64,000 nucleotides of DNA from Mortierella sp. BCC40632 (taxonomy: Eukaryota; Mortierellomycota; Mortierellomycetes; Mortierellales; Mortierellaceae), in the NCBI GenBank assembly GCA_011634665.1, contig WAEK01000004.1:400001-464000 (forward strand), written 5' to 3'. Made by a program: the position numbers and the translations under genes. This document shows, piece by piece, positions 46,901 through 58,281 of this stretch; positions within the stretch are counted from its first letter, which is position 1; each line of letters opens with the position of its first letter. The notes below the pieces were generated by a model. It worked only from the letters and a program-made list of their open reading frames with translations, was not told the origin of the DNA and did not search any database.

Positions 46901-47862
46901 GGGCCAATCCCTCTGCAAAGCAATAAAGTCGTCAGGGAGGGGAAGACGACAATGGGGCGTGGCGAGTGGAGAAAAGGAGAGAGAGAGAAAAAAGAGAAAG
47001 AGAGAGAAAAAGGAAATAATGTTACGAGTCCTGCCCGCGTTTTTTTTATGAGCTGATCTCCATGGAAGTGTCTGTCGGAGCACAGTGGAAAGACAAATGA
47101 GGTAGAAAGGAAAAGAGGAATGCGAAAGGGCCAGTCTAGCTTTCGAGGAATGTCTGTGAGTGTCCCTGGCTAGAAGTAAGCGCCAGTGGTTTCGAATACA
47201 GGGGGCAGGGAAGGGGAGGAGGAGAGTAGGACTTGTAGGATGCCAACGACGACGCTGGGCTCCATGGTTCTGGCCATGCGGACAGCTATGCACATACAAG
47301 CCACACCAATATCCGAAAGGTAAACACGCATTTTTTATTTTTTTTGGCGGGGCCTCTCTCCCTCACGCGCAACCTTGTAGACGCTCATGCAGGTTTATAG
47401 GATTCCACTGTCGCCACGGCACAAGCATAGGGGCAATAGGTCAAGAGCATCAATCCATGATGCCCGACTATAGATACTGTGGAGATGGTACTATGCTTGG
47501 AGAGATTCAGATAAACAAGCGAGAGACCGGTAACAGGGTCTTTGTGAGCAGCAGGAGAACAAGGCGCGAGTGGACAACAGGCCAGGGGGGGACGAGGGGG
47601 AGAGAGCAGTCGAGAGCGTCGATTGGGCGGTGAGTGTGTGTCTGTTGTGTGTTATCAGTCAGTCAGTCAGTCTGCTCACGTCGCTGACTGGGCTGGCCTC
47701 ACCCATTCCACGCGCTCATTCTCACTCTCGCTCGCACTCTTTCTTTCTTCTCTTCTCTTCCTCTCTCTTTCACTTCAGCCTCTTTCTCCATCTCTCCATC
47801 CTCACTCCCACCCCTACTCCTCCGCATCCGCATCTTCATCCGCATCCGCTTCCCACTGCAAG
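46901..47862. other. divergent promoter region, PPR gene and CHZ gene
   Basis: A 962-base gap between divergent start codons with GA-rich and CT-rich patches. The upstream open frame of the PPR gene (46901-47299) overlaps it but has no domain. Confidence 0.5.
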
Positions 47863-48032
47863 ATGGCCGACGCCGCTGAAAGAAGAAAGAAACTCGAGGC
47901 TCTGGCCGCAAAACGCGCCAACGAGTAATGTTAACAACAGTGGGACCTGTTCCCATCTTGGCCTTGCCATCTTGTTCTGTTCGTTTTCTCTCTCTCGCAA
48001 GACATTTCTGCACAGGCCTGGGATAAAGGATG

Positions 48033-48069
<37 letters not shown>

Positions 48070-49142
48070 CACCCGTGCAACAGGACTAGCAATGCTAATG
48101 TGTTCCATCTCGTCTTGATGATCCCTAATGGGCGCGTTATAATAGGTCTGCGGCTCCAGAGAAGAAGCCAGAGAAAAAGCCAGAGAAGAAGCCAGAGAAG
48201 AAGCCAGAGGCCAGACCTGTGTCCAAGTCGTCTTCGTCGTCGCACTCCAAGGCAAGGTTCCCTGGACAGGGTCACTCTCTCAAGCCCAAGCCCAAAGGTA
48301 CCTTTTTTTGGCGCAAAAAAAAAAAAAGAAAAGACTTGAGCTGGGCGAACTCTCATTGCATTACGTGTGCCTTTTCCCCCTTTTTTTGCTTTTACCTTTG
48401 CTTTTGCTTTTGCTTTTGCTTTTGCTTTTTTTTTTTTCCCGCAGTCTGGCGCTCGATTAGAGAAGAGATGTACTTGAGCGACGAGTGGGTGCTGTGTTTT
48501 TCTAACTCTTTGAAGAAAATTTTTCTTTATCTTTGCTCTTTTCCCCTCATCTCTCTCTATAGCATCCCGTAACGAATACGACGACGAGGACGACGAGGAT
48601 GAGGACGTTGACGACGTGAGCGACGAGGACGAGGACGAGGACGATTTCTCGGATGTAGACTCGGATGATTCGGACAGACCATCGTCCAAGAAGCGAAAGA
48701 GCGCACCTGTCAAGTCTAGCAAGAAGTCCTCTTCCCGCCGTTCGCCACCGCCCAAAAAGAAGAGGAGTTCACACTCATCTTCCTCTTCCTCGTCAAAGCC
48801 CAAGTCTTCCAAGAAGAAGAAACGTGGCTCGGACAGCGATGATGATGAGGATAGTGACAATCTCTCGGAGGCCAGCGAGTCGGAAGGATCTGGAGGTAAA
48901 TTATTTTATTTGATTTGACTAGTGCTAGGAACTCCTAGTCAATTTTTTTTTTCTTTTGTTGTTAATTTTGACTGCTCGCTCACCTCCTATCTCTCGTCTT
49001 CGTCCTCATCTACCTTTTCTCACACAACTTAATAGGGGAAAACGCCATTGACACCAGCAACATCATCTCGGGCAGCAGACGGACACGAGGTGCCCGCGTT
49101 GACTACTCAAGGTTTGGACCCGACGGTTCGGATGATGACTAG
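47863..49142 (+). CDS. CHZ-domain protein, probable H2A.Z-H2B histone chaperone
   Basis: Exons 47863-47924, 48146-48297, 48563-48895 and 49036-49142 join in phase to 217 residues. The N-terminus MADAAERRKKLEALAAKRAN is a basic helix. Next comes a tandem PEKK repeat, then a strongly acidic patch (DDEDDEDEDVDDVSDEDEDE), then Ser/Lys-rich nuclear stretches (SSKKRKSAPVKSSKKSS). The C-terminal motif at residues 187-206, IDTSNIISGSRRTRGARVDY, is the CHZ motif of Chz1-type chaperones, which bind H2A.Z-H2B dimers. Acidic tracts plus CHZ fit nuclear histone handling. Intron 1 carries T36 at 48034-48069. The CHZ motif lies at the extreme C-terminus, split from the acidic region by an intron. Assignment rests on the short motif and composition. 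Confidence 0.72.
48034..48069. repeat. poly(T) tract of 36 bases in CHZ gene intron 1
   Basis: Uninterrupted T run within the intron 47925-48145, ending 76 bases before the acceptor. Confidence 0.9.
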
Positions 49143-49625
49143 AGCGCCCAGCAGGCAGGAAAAAGTGGCTGTTTTACCTCATAGTCACGTTGTGCGCTAA
49201 TAAATATGAAAATGACAGGCACAGCCTCTGTGGAAGATACTACGCTCTGTAACGATTTTGACAGTTGAGGGATTTTTTTTATGGTTTTGTTGCTGTTGCG
49301 TTGGGCGTCTTGCTGAAAAAGACAGGATGATCGAGAGATCTTCTTTTTTGGAGGTGTTCCGATACTTTAATTTTCATTCCTCCTCTTCCATGATTTCCTC
49401 ATTTGTGTTCCATGCGTGTATCGCCTAGGGTTCTATATCCTTACCATAAACTTGGAGGAGAGGTGAGGTAGGAAGGGGAGAGAGAGAGGGAGGAGTAATG
49501 CAGTTTTGTTGAAGGTGAGAGCATTTGATCGAGTGCGTCAGCGGTTTCTGTTGTGTTCTTCACCCGCACGCTTTTTGGCGTTTGTTCTTTTCCATGGAAT
49601 CATTCTTTTCTTTTTGACAGGCCAA

Positions 49626-49658
<33 letters not shown>

Positions 49659-49926
49659 TTTGCCAGCTCAACTGTGAAATATTTGACAGCTCACATCAAA
49701 AGGGAATTGACAGTTGCTCAATAACGGTCCGTGGTAGAGCCAGCAAGAGGCAAGAGTGATGGCTATCAGAGAAGAGTGTCCCAGCCACTTGAACATGCTT
49801 AAATAGCAACTAGCCCGGGCTGAAAAAAAATAAAATAATAATTGTCCTTCGCTCTCTCAACTATTTGATATCACTCGCCCCTTGGAACAATACCATCCCC
49901 TCAAACCAAGTTATCACTGAAGCAAG
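49143..49926. other. intergenic region
   Basis: No gene is seen. It contains A30 at 49627-49656 and a short leader before the monooxygenase. Confidence 0.5.
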
Positions 49927-51711
49927 ATGGTCAGTCAGCAAAAGAAGCGTGTCGCTGTAATCGGAGCGGGTGAGTTCATCCAGTCCCAACTGAATGCCAA
50001 TCACACACACGCAGTCCCATCACCAGCAACCTCATCTCGCAGTCGTACAAGTTCTCCCACAACAATTCACTCATTTCGATTATCGAAATGGCTTTTCCTC
50101 CTTGTAGGTGCATCCGGTCTTGCAGCCATCAAAGAATGTCTTGACGAACGAGATACAATTGAGGTTGTTGCGTTTGAGCGAGAAAACTACGTTGGTGGAC
50201 TTTGGCGTTTTGTTGAGGTCACTGTAGAGAATCCGAAACCACATTCGTCCGTTTACAAGAGTACCGTTATGAACACCTCTAAGGAACTTATGTAAGTACT
50301 GGGCACCTCCATTTTGATTCATACTCGAGTAACTGAGACTGAGGCTATCAGGACACAGATGATCATCTAACAGCCTTTCTTGACTTCTACTTCATAAAGG
50401 TGTTTCTCTGACTTCCCGATCCCTGAAGACTGGCCGACGTTCCTTCCGAATCAAATGGTGGCCCGCTATCTTGATATGTATGCCGACCGTTTCGGTATCA
50501 AGGATTATATTCGATTTCAAACAAAGGTTGTAGAGATCGTTGAGATGAAAGATGCTGAGAAACGATGGATGGTCCGATCTCAGGGAGCACATGTCCCAGC
50601 ATCTCAAGAAGAGCCAATCCAAGAAGAGATCTTTGACTATGTCCTAATGTGCACAGGGCATTTTTGGGATCCGCGAATTCCTTCTTTCCCAGGGATGGAT
50701 GCCAAGAACGACCCTAAAGCCTTTATGGGCGAGCAATTGCACTCGAACTTTTACCGTGATGCAGAACAATATCAGGGCAAGACTGCAGTAGTGGTCGGAT
50801 TTGGCAACAGTGCTGTCGACTTGGCCGTTGAGCTGTCCTTGAACCATTCACAAGTCTATCTCTCCACTCGACGCCCTACGTGGGTCCTGCCTCGTTGGTT
50901 TGGAGGTAAACCTCTGGACCATGGACGAACACGATTCACACATCTCCTTCCGTTTACTCTGGTCCAATTCATTACCGCGCATCGACTCAAGAGTACTCTA
51001 CCCCCAGTCCACAAGAACCTTAAACCTAACCAAAATGTGCTAGAGGCATATCCGACGGTCAATTCATTCTTGCACGAGAGAGTTTCAACAGGCACGATCC
51101 AACCGATGAAAAATATCAAGCGACTTGGACCAGGCAAACGGGTCGAGTTTGAGGATGGGTCCGTGGTGGATAATGTGGATGTAGTCTTTTACTGCACAGG
51201 CTACAACCTTAGCTTCCCCGCCTTGGCTTCCGAGATCCTGACGGATGGACGATCAGGCGCTGAAGGAACAAATGAGGTCTGGGCATGGGGTAATATGATC
51301 CCACCCCGTCACCCCAACATAGCCTTCGTAGGATTAGCTCAGCCTCTTGGAGCCGTAATCCCTATTTCGGAAATGCAATCACGTTTTTTGATACAGACCT
51401 TGGTCGGCAAGACTCCTCCCTTGCCATCTGCATCCCAGATGGATATTGATATTCAACAAATGCGCGACGCAAACCGACGAAGGTATTACGATTCGCCTCG
51501 TCATACAATTCAAGTAGAGTCAACTCCTTATTGCGACCGTTTGGCGACCAAACTAGGTTGTTATCCAAGGTGGTTCTCATTGGTGAAGAAATATGGTCTG
51601 TTGCAAGGAACTGTGTTATGGAAGGGTGTGATTTTTGGCCCTTCACTGCCCTCGCAGTATCGTCTAGTTGGACCTAATGCTTTGACGGTTGCCAAGTCTA
51701 AATTGGATTAA
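49927..51711 (+). CDS. flavin-containing monooxygenase (FMO family)
   Basis: Exons 49927-49969, 50108-50291 and 50400-51711 join to 512 residues, the usual FMO length. The FAD-binding Rossmann motif is G13-A-G15-A-S-G18 (VAVIGAGASGLAA), completed across the first intron. VVAFERENYVGGLWRF gives the second FAD contact. The family signature F-x-G-x3-H-x3-Y is exact at 184-194 (FMGEQLHSNFY). The NADPH-binding motif is at 209-214 (VVGFGNSAVDLAVEL). FYCTGYNLSFP is the C-terminal FMO motif. The enzyme would use NADPH and O2 to oxygenate soft nucleophiles such as N or S compounds. The substrate cannot be read from sequence. No membrane anchor is evident at the C-terminus. The neighbouring cluster of secreted proteins shows no functional link. 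Confidence 0.93.
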
Positions 51712-52510
51712 TGATTTTTTTTGTCGGCTACATGAGCAGACCTTTTAAGGAGTACAAAGATGACTGTATTCAAGCAGTTGCGAAAATGGAAAACCACAAA
51801 GATTAATACTATAGAGATGAAGGCCATTCACCTACTCATTAAACTTATTCTCTCTTTTCTATCCTCATGTTACTACATGCCCAATATAAACACTTTTCCT
51901 CCGGGACAGAATGTCAGGGGGGTGACTTTAGCAACGAGACCAATCTAATGTTTCGGAAGTAGACCAACATAAACCCTTCTCCAGTTGTGGCATATAGTCG
52001 TCAACCCAGCAACAGCAAAGACATGAATGCCTTGGCCATCACCGGAAAACTATGGTGGCTTCTCCTCAACCTGTTTGCTCTTTTCTTGATTGGTCTCTGG
52101 TATCTGTTTCAGGTCCGTAGCGGCGTGGGAGTTGGTTCAGCATAGCCCTGGAAGATCCTTTCGAGTGCCATACATGGTAGACTGTCACTACGTAACTACG
52201 AGCACCATGTGGCAAGATAGTGAACACTACCGCAAGGGTAAATGTAGTATCTGATGGGGAGGTACGGAAGAGAAAAGGAGGGGATTGAGTCATGGAGGAA
52301 GGAAAAGTTGTTTACAACGAGGAACGTATATCCCTTCAAGAACAATGGTAGGATACAGGAAGCAGAGGCTCATTTTATTCACTGCGTCCCGTGTACAGGA
52401 CCTACAGTAGACTCTAACCACTTAGGCTAGGCCGCTCAAAGCAAGTAGAAATCACTCAGTCCCATGGTAACACACATACAAACACAAACAAACACACACA
52501 CACACACACA

Positions 52511-52563
<53 letters not shown>

Positions 52564-52905
52564 ATCGAGACTTGTTCGATGGATCTTGCCTACGGTATAC
52601 CACCGACTCTCTGTTTTCTCTGTCGTTTCTGATTTTCCAGCTTCCTCCATTTTCTCTTGTTTTCATTAAGCGTCACCCTTTTGCTTCCTGATACAGGAGC
52701 ACTCACATCATCAGCCGATCGAGGCACAAGGTCCCACAGCCTTCATAGTTTTATCAACGCAGTATTCTTACAAAGAATACTATTTGCTACCAATAAATCT
52801 TTATACAATAATTAGCTCCGCTGCAAAACTATGGCTAGCCTGGTGTTCGCGACCATATCCTTTGATCAGAGGCTATTATTTAGACGATGGTGAGTAGCAT
52901 GGCTA
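51712..52905. other. intergenic region
   Basis: No gene is supported. It holds (CA)n at about 52492-52512 followed directly by (CT)n at about 52513-52556. Confidence 0.5.
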
Positions 52906-53280
52906 CTAGAGAGTGCATGAACCAGAGCATTTCCAGTTGAAATCGCACTCCTTGTCTTCCTTGCAAGGCACATATTCAAAGGATTGAGAATGCCCTTTGG
53001 TTGTGTAGCACCATTCCTTCTCAGGAATAAGCGGGACACCGCTGGCGCATCCAGCCCAGCAGTAGCCATTGTGGCATCCTCCTCGGGGGGTGACGCATTT
53101 CAGCCTACACACAGATTCACAGCCCATTCTGCATCCAGATTGGCCTGATCTCGGGCCACTAATGCAACCGGATTGGCAATTCTCGACACAGGCTACTTTG
53201 CCTTCAGGGCACTCGAAGGCTTGACAGACCACCTGCAGGGACAAGAATGCAGCGAGAATCGAAAGGACCGAGAGATTCAT
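52906..53280 (-). CDS. small secreted Cys-rich protein, two-domain member of the local family
   Basis: 124 residues in one coding exon. A signal peptide (MNLSVLSILAAFLSLQVVCQ) is followed by an eight-Cys domain with spacing C-x6-C-x3-C-x3-C-x10-C-x3-C-x3-C-x3-C. A second eight-Cys domain follows, with spacing 4-3-12-14-5-5-3 (GGCHNGYCWAGC, then EKEWCYTTKGHSQSFEYVPC, ending KCSGSCTL). All 16 mature Cys could pair. An intron in the 5' UTR ends 5 nt before the ATG (CCAATAG then AAAATG), and a TATA box lies at 53496-53503. This is the only complete two-domain copy in the window. No named family is recognised. A secreted, disulfide-rich, effector- or defence-like role is possible but unproven. Confidence 0.8.
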   Translation of the reverse strand: MNLSVLSILAAFLSLQVVCQAFECPEGKVACVENCQSGCISGPRSGQSGCRMGCESVCRLKCVTPRGGCHNGYCWAGCASGVPLIPEKEWCYTTKGHSQSFEYVPCKEDKECDFNWKCSGSCTL

Positions 53281-53495
53281 TTTCTATTGGAATGAAATGT
53301 GAGTGTTTTGGAGATCAATCATCTGTGGATAGTGTCTGTTTGAGATGAAGCTGAAGGGATGGAGCGCTCAGTTTACGACACTTACTTTTTGGTTCGTTGG
53401 GGAGTTCGTTGGGAGGGGAGGTTACTTTTTTTTGTTTCTTGGTTTATTGGTTTGTTGGTTAGAAAGATTTTAGTCTGTTGAGAAAACAACGAGTC

Positions 53496-53503
53496 CTTTT
53501 ATA
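53496..53503 (-). promoter_or_regulatory. TATA box of the two-domain Cys-rich gene
   Basis: TATAAAAG on the minus strand in the context AAGTATAAAAG, shared by every copy of the family in this cluster. Confidence 0.7.
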
Positions 53504-54685
53504 CTTGACTTGACCTGTAGAATCACCAATTGCTAATCGATCAAGTGGACACCCTTAGAAAATGGAGAATACTCTACAGTACCGAGTCGACACTCTTTGT
53601 GAGTGGAAAACGCTTTACGGCACCGGGCGGCAAGTGATTGTGACAGCTCACTTGGGTGTCACGTTTAGATAGCCGTAGGCGCTTTTGATGTGAGAGGTCT
53701 TGAATACGGGGTTTCCTAAAAAAGTTAGCAAAGAGAACCGAGTAAGCATTCGAGGAACAGAGACCTTCGCGTCAACGAATCCAACATAGATCAAAATATA
53801 TCAGCCAATGATAACAATGAGCGTATTCGTCTCTCGCTATAATGTCGAGTGAACTCCTAGACTCGCGTGGAATGGGTGTGCAGGTTCCCTGTCCATCTTA
53901 AGAGCTTATCATCTAGAATCGAGAGACATAGAGGAAAGCTATAAGAAAGATCCAACTCAATGATGGCTTGTCTTAGTAAGTCCTTGAAGAAAGATCATAG
54001 GTACACTTGGGGGATACACCTTGTTCATGGCCATCATAACATTGGGATTTCTGGCGCTTTCCCTCCGAAACGATATACTAAAGACAAGCGACTGGACTTG
54101 GTAAAATACCGAATACCGTCATTGAGCATCTAAGGTGCCCTGGCACTTTGATTATCGATGTGATTCGTTGCAGTGGAGACATGTAGATTCGCTAGAAACA
54201 AGTAGAGTGCTAGGCTAACCTAGGCTAACCTAGATCTCCTTCCTTTATTTTTTTGTTTTATTTCGAAAATTATGTACCATTCGTCTTGTACCATGGCAAA
54301 GTTATTACGTACCGCCTAAATCAGCGATCGATCGTTGAATAGGAACAATTTGTCTTCTCGAGTGGATCAGCAGCTTCCCTCTGACTCTCTCGATGTTAGA
54401 CAATAAGGTCCTTGGATATCCAGAGAACTTGCACACGCATTCCACACGAGCCTAGGAGGTCACCCCCAAAGATGGAGAGCAGCTGACATACTCTTTGACA
54501 CCATGGGCTGTTGTGCCTCGGTGTGTGTTAGACTGTTAGAAATCAAGGTCTTCGATCGCCTATTGCATGCTCGGCCTTCAATCTCCCCGCACCAACGGTG
54601 AATAGGCTACTAAAACGTAATGCGTACGTCATATTCTAAGAATGCCAGCTCGATCAACTAGCAATTAGTGCTTCTACAGACCAAG

Positions 54686-54693
54686 TATAAAAG
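54686..54693 (+). promoter_or_regulatory. TATA box of the D1 gene remnant
   Basis: The same accaagtataaaag context as the intact genes, only about 57 bases upstream of the C-terminal remnant. Confidence 0.6.
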
Positions 54694-54749
54694 GGTTTAT
54701 TGTTTTCTCGGTTGCAAGAGATATGTTCCATTTGTTGGTGGCAAAGGGA

Positions 54750-54860
54750 TGGTGTTATACAACCAAAACACATTCTCAGTCCTTCCAGTATGTGTCATGC
54801 AAAGATTACAGCGAATATGATGTCAACTGGAAGTGTGCTGGCGCATGCACTTCCCTCTAG
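54750..54860 (+). pseudogene. C-terminal remnant of a two-domain Cys-rich secreted protein gene (P1)
   Basis: The frame from 54750 begins WCYTTKTHSQSFQYVSC and ends KCAGACTSL before TAG. This aligns with the end of the 124-residue protein at 52906 (WCYTTKGHSQSFEYVPC, ending KCSGSCTL). Signal peptide and first domain are absent, and the family TATA box sits just upstream, so an internal deletion has fused promoter to C-terminus. One Cys of the domain is changed to Tyr (SEYDVN against KECDFN). Confidence 0.75.
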
Positions 54861-55541
54861 TGGTCACCCCGTTTACCTTTACCTAAGGAGCCGCCTCTGA
54901 ACCAGGAATGCAGTTGCGAATAGCAAAATAGACATAGTTCAGCAGTGGAATTAATTGTTGTATAGAGAGTGTAACATGAAACTATAAATGCGGCATGATT
55001 TTTGTGCCTCGACTGACAGATGACTTGAGTATCCCGATATGAGGAAGGAAATGAATGAGGCTAAACGGAAAGTAAATTATTAGAAAAAAAAAAAGAAGAC
55101 ATGGAGAACGAGGAACTGATGTGTAGCTCCAGAGTGAATCCGAGTAGGAAGGAGAAGAAAAAGAAGAAGAAGAAGAAGAAGAAGAAGAAGAAGAAGAACG
55201 AACAAGAATGAACAAGAAAAGTCCCCTCTTCACTCTGCCCAGGACACAGTTCGTAGGCGCATCCACAGGGTTTGCCTAAATTGAGCCCCACATACACACG
55301 CGCATGTATCCAGCGAACACAGAATGACACAACCAAAGAGGCAGGTGAAAATGATCGTACAGACCGCTTGACAACAAATGGAGATATAAGAAGAACACAA
55401 TATGGCATGAGTGAGATGGGCAGTCGCAGCATTGGTCGTGAGAATGAGCAGTGACGGGAAAAGAGAGGGAGAAAGAGAGAGAGAGAGAGAGAAGAGAGAA
55501 AGAAAGAAAGAGAGAAAGGAAAGAAGGAAAGAAGGAGTGAG

Positions 55542-55545
<4 letters not shown>

Positions 55546-55602
<57 letters not shown>
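55546..55602. repeat. (GA)n microsatellite inside U1
   Basis: About 28 GA units. The copy at 61463-61522 has a similar length, while the inverted copy near 59138-59156 has only about 19 bases. Confidence 0.9.
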
Positions 55603-55606
<4 letters not shown>

Positions 55607-56238
55607 ACGAAGAACACTCAACTCGGCCCAATCCACTCTAGGTCATCACAGGTACCGACAATGCAGTCAGTGAATTTCACACGGTCCACAGGTACAGGAA
55701 AAACAGAGCTCTCTGACTCTGAATGAGCACCGTTGTGTAAGGGAGGAGGTTGAGAGAGCGCTCTCACATTCGACAGATCCTACCTTCAGTAGACTGCAAA
55801 CTCTCTGCTTTGCATGCTTTCTCTTCCCTTCCACTATGCACCACTCCTTTCCTTATCGAGATAAGAACACCTATGCCATCCTAAACTCAAGGCTCAGGGT
55901 CATGATGCCTAAAAATCTATAGACAAGGTCCTCTCACTAAGGACATCTCCTGATACTATTACCCATCTCCTACTTCACATTCCACATACAGCAATTATGT
56001 CCGCAGTCAAAATCTGATTAGCCTGGTATCCACAACGATGTCCATTTATTGCACATTGACTCTTTAAGCGAGGGTGAGTAATGTGGTTACTAGACAATCA
56101 GTGAACCAGCGCATATCCTGCCGAAATCATAGATTATGTTTTGCTTCCAGGACACTTATTGAAAGGAGTGAGAACATGGTTTTGTTGTAGAGCACATTCT
56201 CCCTCGCTTAGTAGCTGGTGACTAGTTTATGCTACCCT

Positions 56239-56511
56239 CTAGATAGTAACGCATTTTGTGCCGCACTCGGTTTTGCAATCAATAAAGCATTGGTTGATTC
56301 TTCCAATCACGGGGATCAAGCACCTTCTACTGCAATACCGGCCACAGCTATCGTATCCTCCAGGGCATGGAGCGGGTAGATCGGTTGGAGCGGGTTGACA
56401 AAGCATTGGAGTGTCTTGGGCAATTGGAGTGGCTTGAGTGGCTGGGGCGGCTTGACAAAGCACCTGCAAGGACAAGAATGCTGCGATAATCGAGAACTTG
56501 GAGAGATTCAT
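56239..56511 (-). CDS. small secreted Cys-rich protein G1
   Basis: 90 residues. The signal peptide MNLSKFSIIAAFLSLQVLCQ is followed by a Pro/Ala/Thr-rich linker, then an eight-Cys domain from CPGGYDSC to CGTKC with exactly the family spacing C-x6-C-x3-C-x3-C-x10-C-x3-C-x3-C-x3-C. One additional Cys lies in the linker (MLCQPAP). The second domain seen at 52906 is missing after the stop, and only decayed traces remain at about 56110-56230. A 5' UTR intron and a TATA box at 56711-56718 are present. Divergent from the gene at 58282, with a 1.3-kb spacer. Function unknown. Confidence 0.78.
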   Translation of the reverse strand: MNLSKFSIIAAFLSLQVLCQAAPATQATPIAQDTPMLCQPAPTDLPAPCPGGYDSCGRYCSRRCLIPVIGRINQCFIDCKTECGTKCVTI

Positions 56512-56710
56512 TTCCTATTGGAGGGTATTGAGGATAGTGAGAATATTAGGAATAGAAATCATCTATGGTGCCAATTTGAGATGAAGTTGAATGGGAGGAG
56601 TGCTCGACTTACAGCACTTACGTTTTGGTTTGTTGAATGACTAGGTGGTTGTTCTGTTGGCTTTGTTGGCTTGTTGGAAGGATGGCCTTCTGATGAGAGA
56701 ATATTAGACA

Positions 56711-56718
56711 CTTTTATA
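56711..56718 (-). promoter_or_regulatory. TATA box of gene G1
   Basis: TATAAAAG on the minus strand, in the same context as the other copies. Confidence 0.7.
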
Positions 56719-56739
56719 CTTGGTCTGCGGAGAAATCGA

Positions 56740-58060
56740 TTGATGGTCGACCGGATTGAACGAGCTGAATGGGTTGGACGAGTTGAACGAGTTGAGGCTG
56801 TTCGAAATCAGATTGCCATCTTACGTCCTATGCGTTACAAGTACTGAGCGGCTGGCATTTTTCCGGACGACCTTGGTGTTGCTGAACTCCTTTGGCGTAG
56901 GATTCGCTGAAGATGGGTTTTGGACAACAGCTGGCAAAAACGAGAGAGCTTATGATAGCAGGTCAGAGGTGTCAACGTCTACCAATCCATAACAAACAGT
57001 CCGTGGTGTCAAATAGTATGTTTGCCCTTACTTTCTATTGTGGTATTTTCTAGAGCCTACATCGAATGCGCATTGCGCAGGCTCCATGTCTATCCGTCTA
57101 CCCATGGAGATTATCGCCTGGTATCGAAAGAATCAGGAAGGAACTACCAATTTACCCGAGATACACTGTTTGTCTTTCTCTACCACACTGTCAGCTCTAA
57201 TCCCCTCTGTCCTCCACTGTCCATATCAATTCCTCTAGAGTCCTTGCCAAACTCCCATTCCGATTAACTCTTGTTAATACGCCACTCAAACCCTTCGTTA
57301 AGAGGAGAAGAGGAAAAAGAGATGTTGCAAAAGCCGGGTGTATCTCGAAAGAAAAACGACTATTTAGAGTGTGTGGGACTAGGGTTGGTGAGGACTCTAT
57401 GGATGCCTTTGATAATTATGCGAACCATTTTGAGTCAAAAAAAAAAAAAAAAAAAAAAAAAAGCCAAAGCCAAAGCCAAAGCATACCTACTACCAGTGTA
57501 ATTCGTCAGCATAGAGTAATCTAGATATTTGTCTAGACTACCTATTTTGACAATTTCTACAGCTACGTACCTATTGTCCTGTACCCTGATTCCATTGCTC
57601 TGCGTCCCTCGGAACACATCGCCTTTTCTATTGTCACATCATCAGAGCAACAGTGCATCTTGTTCCCTTGTTCCTCACTATCCCTCTTGATATCAGACAA
57701 TAACCTCGTTGGACAGACGGGGAACTTTCGCATTTCATGTAGACCCTGAAAAATGTCACCAGAGAAAGTAAGGGGCAAACATACTTTTGACACCACGGAC
57801 TGCTGTACTTTGATGTGTGTTGGATTGGTGGATGTCAGCATTCCTGGTTCACAATCATATGTTCGCTCGATCTTGCAAGCTGCCTTCCAAAAGTCCATCA
57901 TAGGTAAATCCCACATCAAAGGAGTCCAGTGACAGCAAAGTTGGCAGAAACAAATCCTTACTACTCAGTACTTGTAACATGTAACACATAGGATGTAGAA
58001 TAGTAATCCTTTTCCAAACATCTTGCAACTTCCTCAGCTCACTCAACCAACTATCGATGT
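56740..58060. other. spacer between divergent Cys-rich genes G1 and G2
   Basis: Shared upstream region of the two genes, with no supported gene inside. It begins with short tandem variants of gaacgagttg near 56756-56800 and holds A26 at 57437-57462. Short frames here also exist in the inverted copy, but they lack domains. Confidence 0.55.
57437..57462. repeat. poly(A) tract of 26 bases, only 4 in the other arm
   Basis: Flanked by gagtc and gccaaagcc. The inverted counterpart at 63151-63184 has only four bases at this position. Confidence 0.88.
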
Positions 58061-58074
58061 CTCTGTAGACCAAG

Positions 58075-58082
58075 TATAAAAG
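58075..58082 (+). promoter_or_regulatory. TATA box of gene G2
   Basis: tataaaag in the context gaccaagtataaaag, about 97 bases before the 5' UTR intron donor at 58172. Confidence 0.72.
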
Positions 58083-58281
58083 TGTCTAATATTCTCTCAT
58101 CAGAAGGCCATCCTTCCAACAAACCAACAAAGCCAACAGAACAACCACCTAGTCATTCAACAAACCAAAACGTAAGTGCTGTAAGTCGAGCACTCCTCCC
58201 ATTCAACTTCATCTCAAATTGGCACCATAGATGATTTCTATTCCTAATATTCTCACTATCCTCAATACTCTCCAATAGGAA

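Larger units (their letters stand above)
53740..54980. repeat. direct repeat unit D1 (diverged copy at 59690-60940)
   Basis: Long shared stretches such as cagccaatgataacaatgag and gatggcttgtcttagta occur in the same order and orientation at 59690-60940. Each unit carries an upstream region, a TATA box and a truncated Cys-rich gene. Boundaries are approximate. Confidence 0.75.
54890..56740. repeat. repeat unit U1 (inverted copy at 58060-59715, direct copy at 60870-62580)
   Basis: Carries the minus-strand gene at 56239-56511 with its promoter and a long conserved 3' region. The reverse complement matches 58060-59715 at high identity, and the forward sequence matches 60870-62580. A (GA)n run at 55546-55602 and an AAG run near 55160-55197 sit inside. 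Similarity to the other promoters stops close after the TATA box. Confidence 0.85.

Noticed and set aside
46901..47299. N-terminal extension of the PPR gene
   Set aside because: The frame is open, but residues there lack presequence features. The ATG at 46900 gives a good mitochondrial-type N-terminus.
56756..56992. Spacer ORF starting MNELNGLDELNEL, also present inverted at 63567-63866
   Set aside because: Present in both arms only because the arms are duplicates. The repetitive start and lack of domain or splice context argue against a gene.
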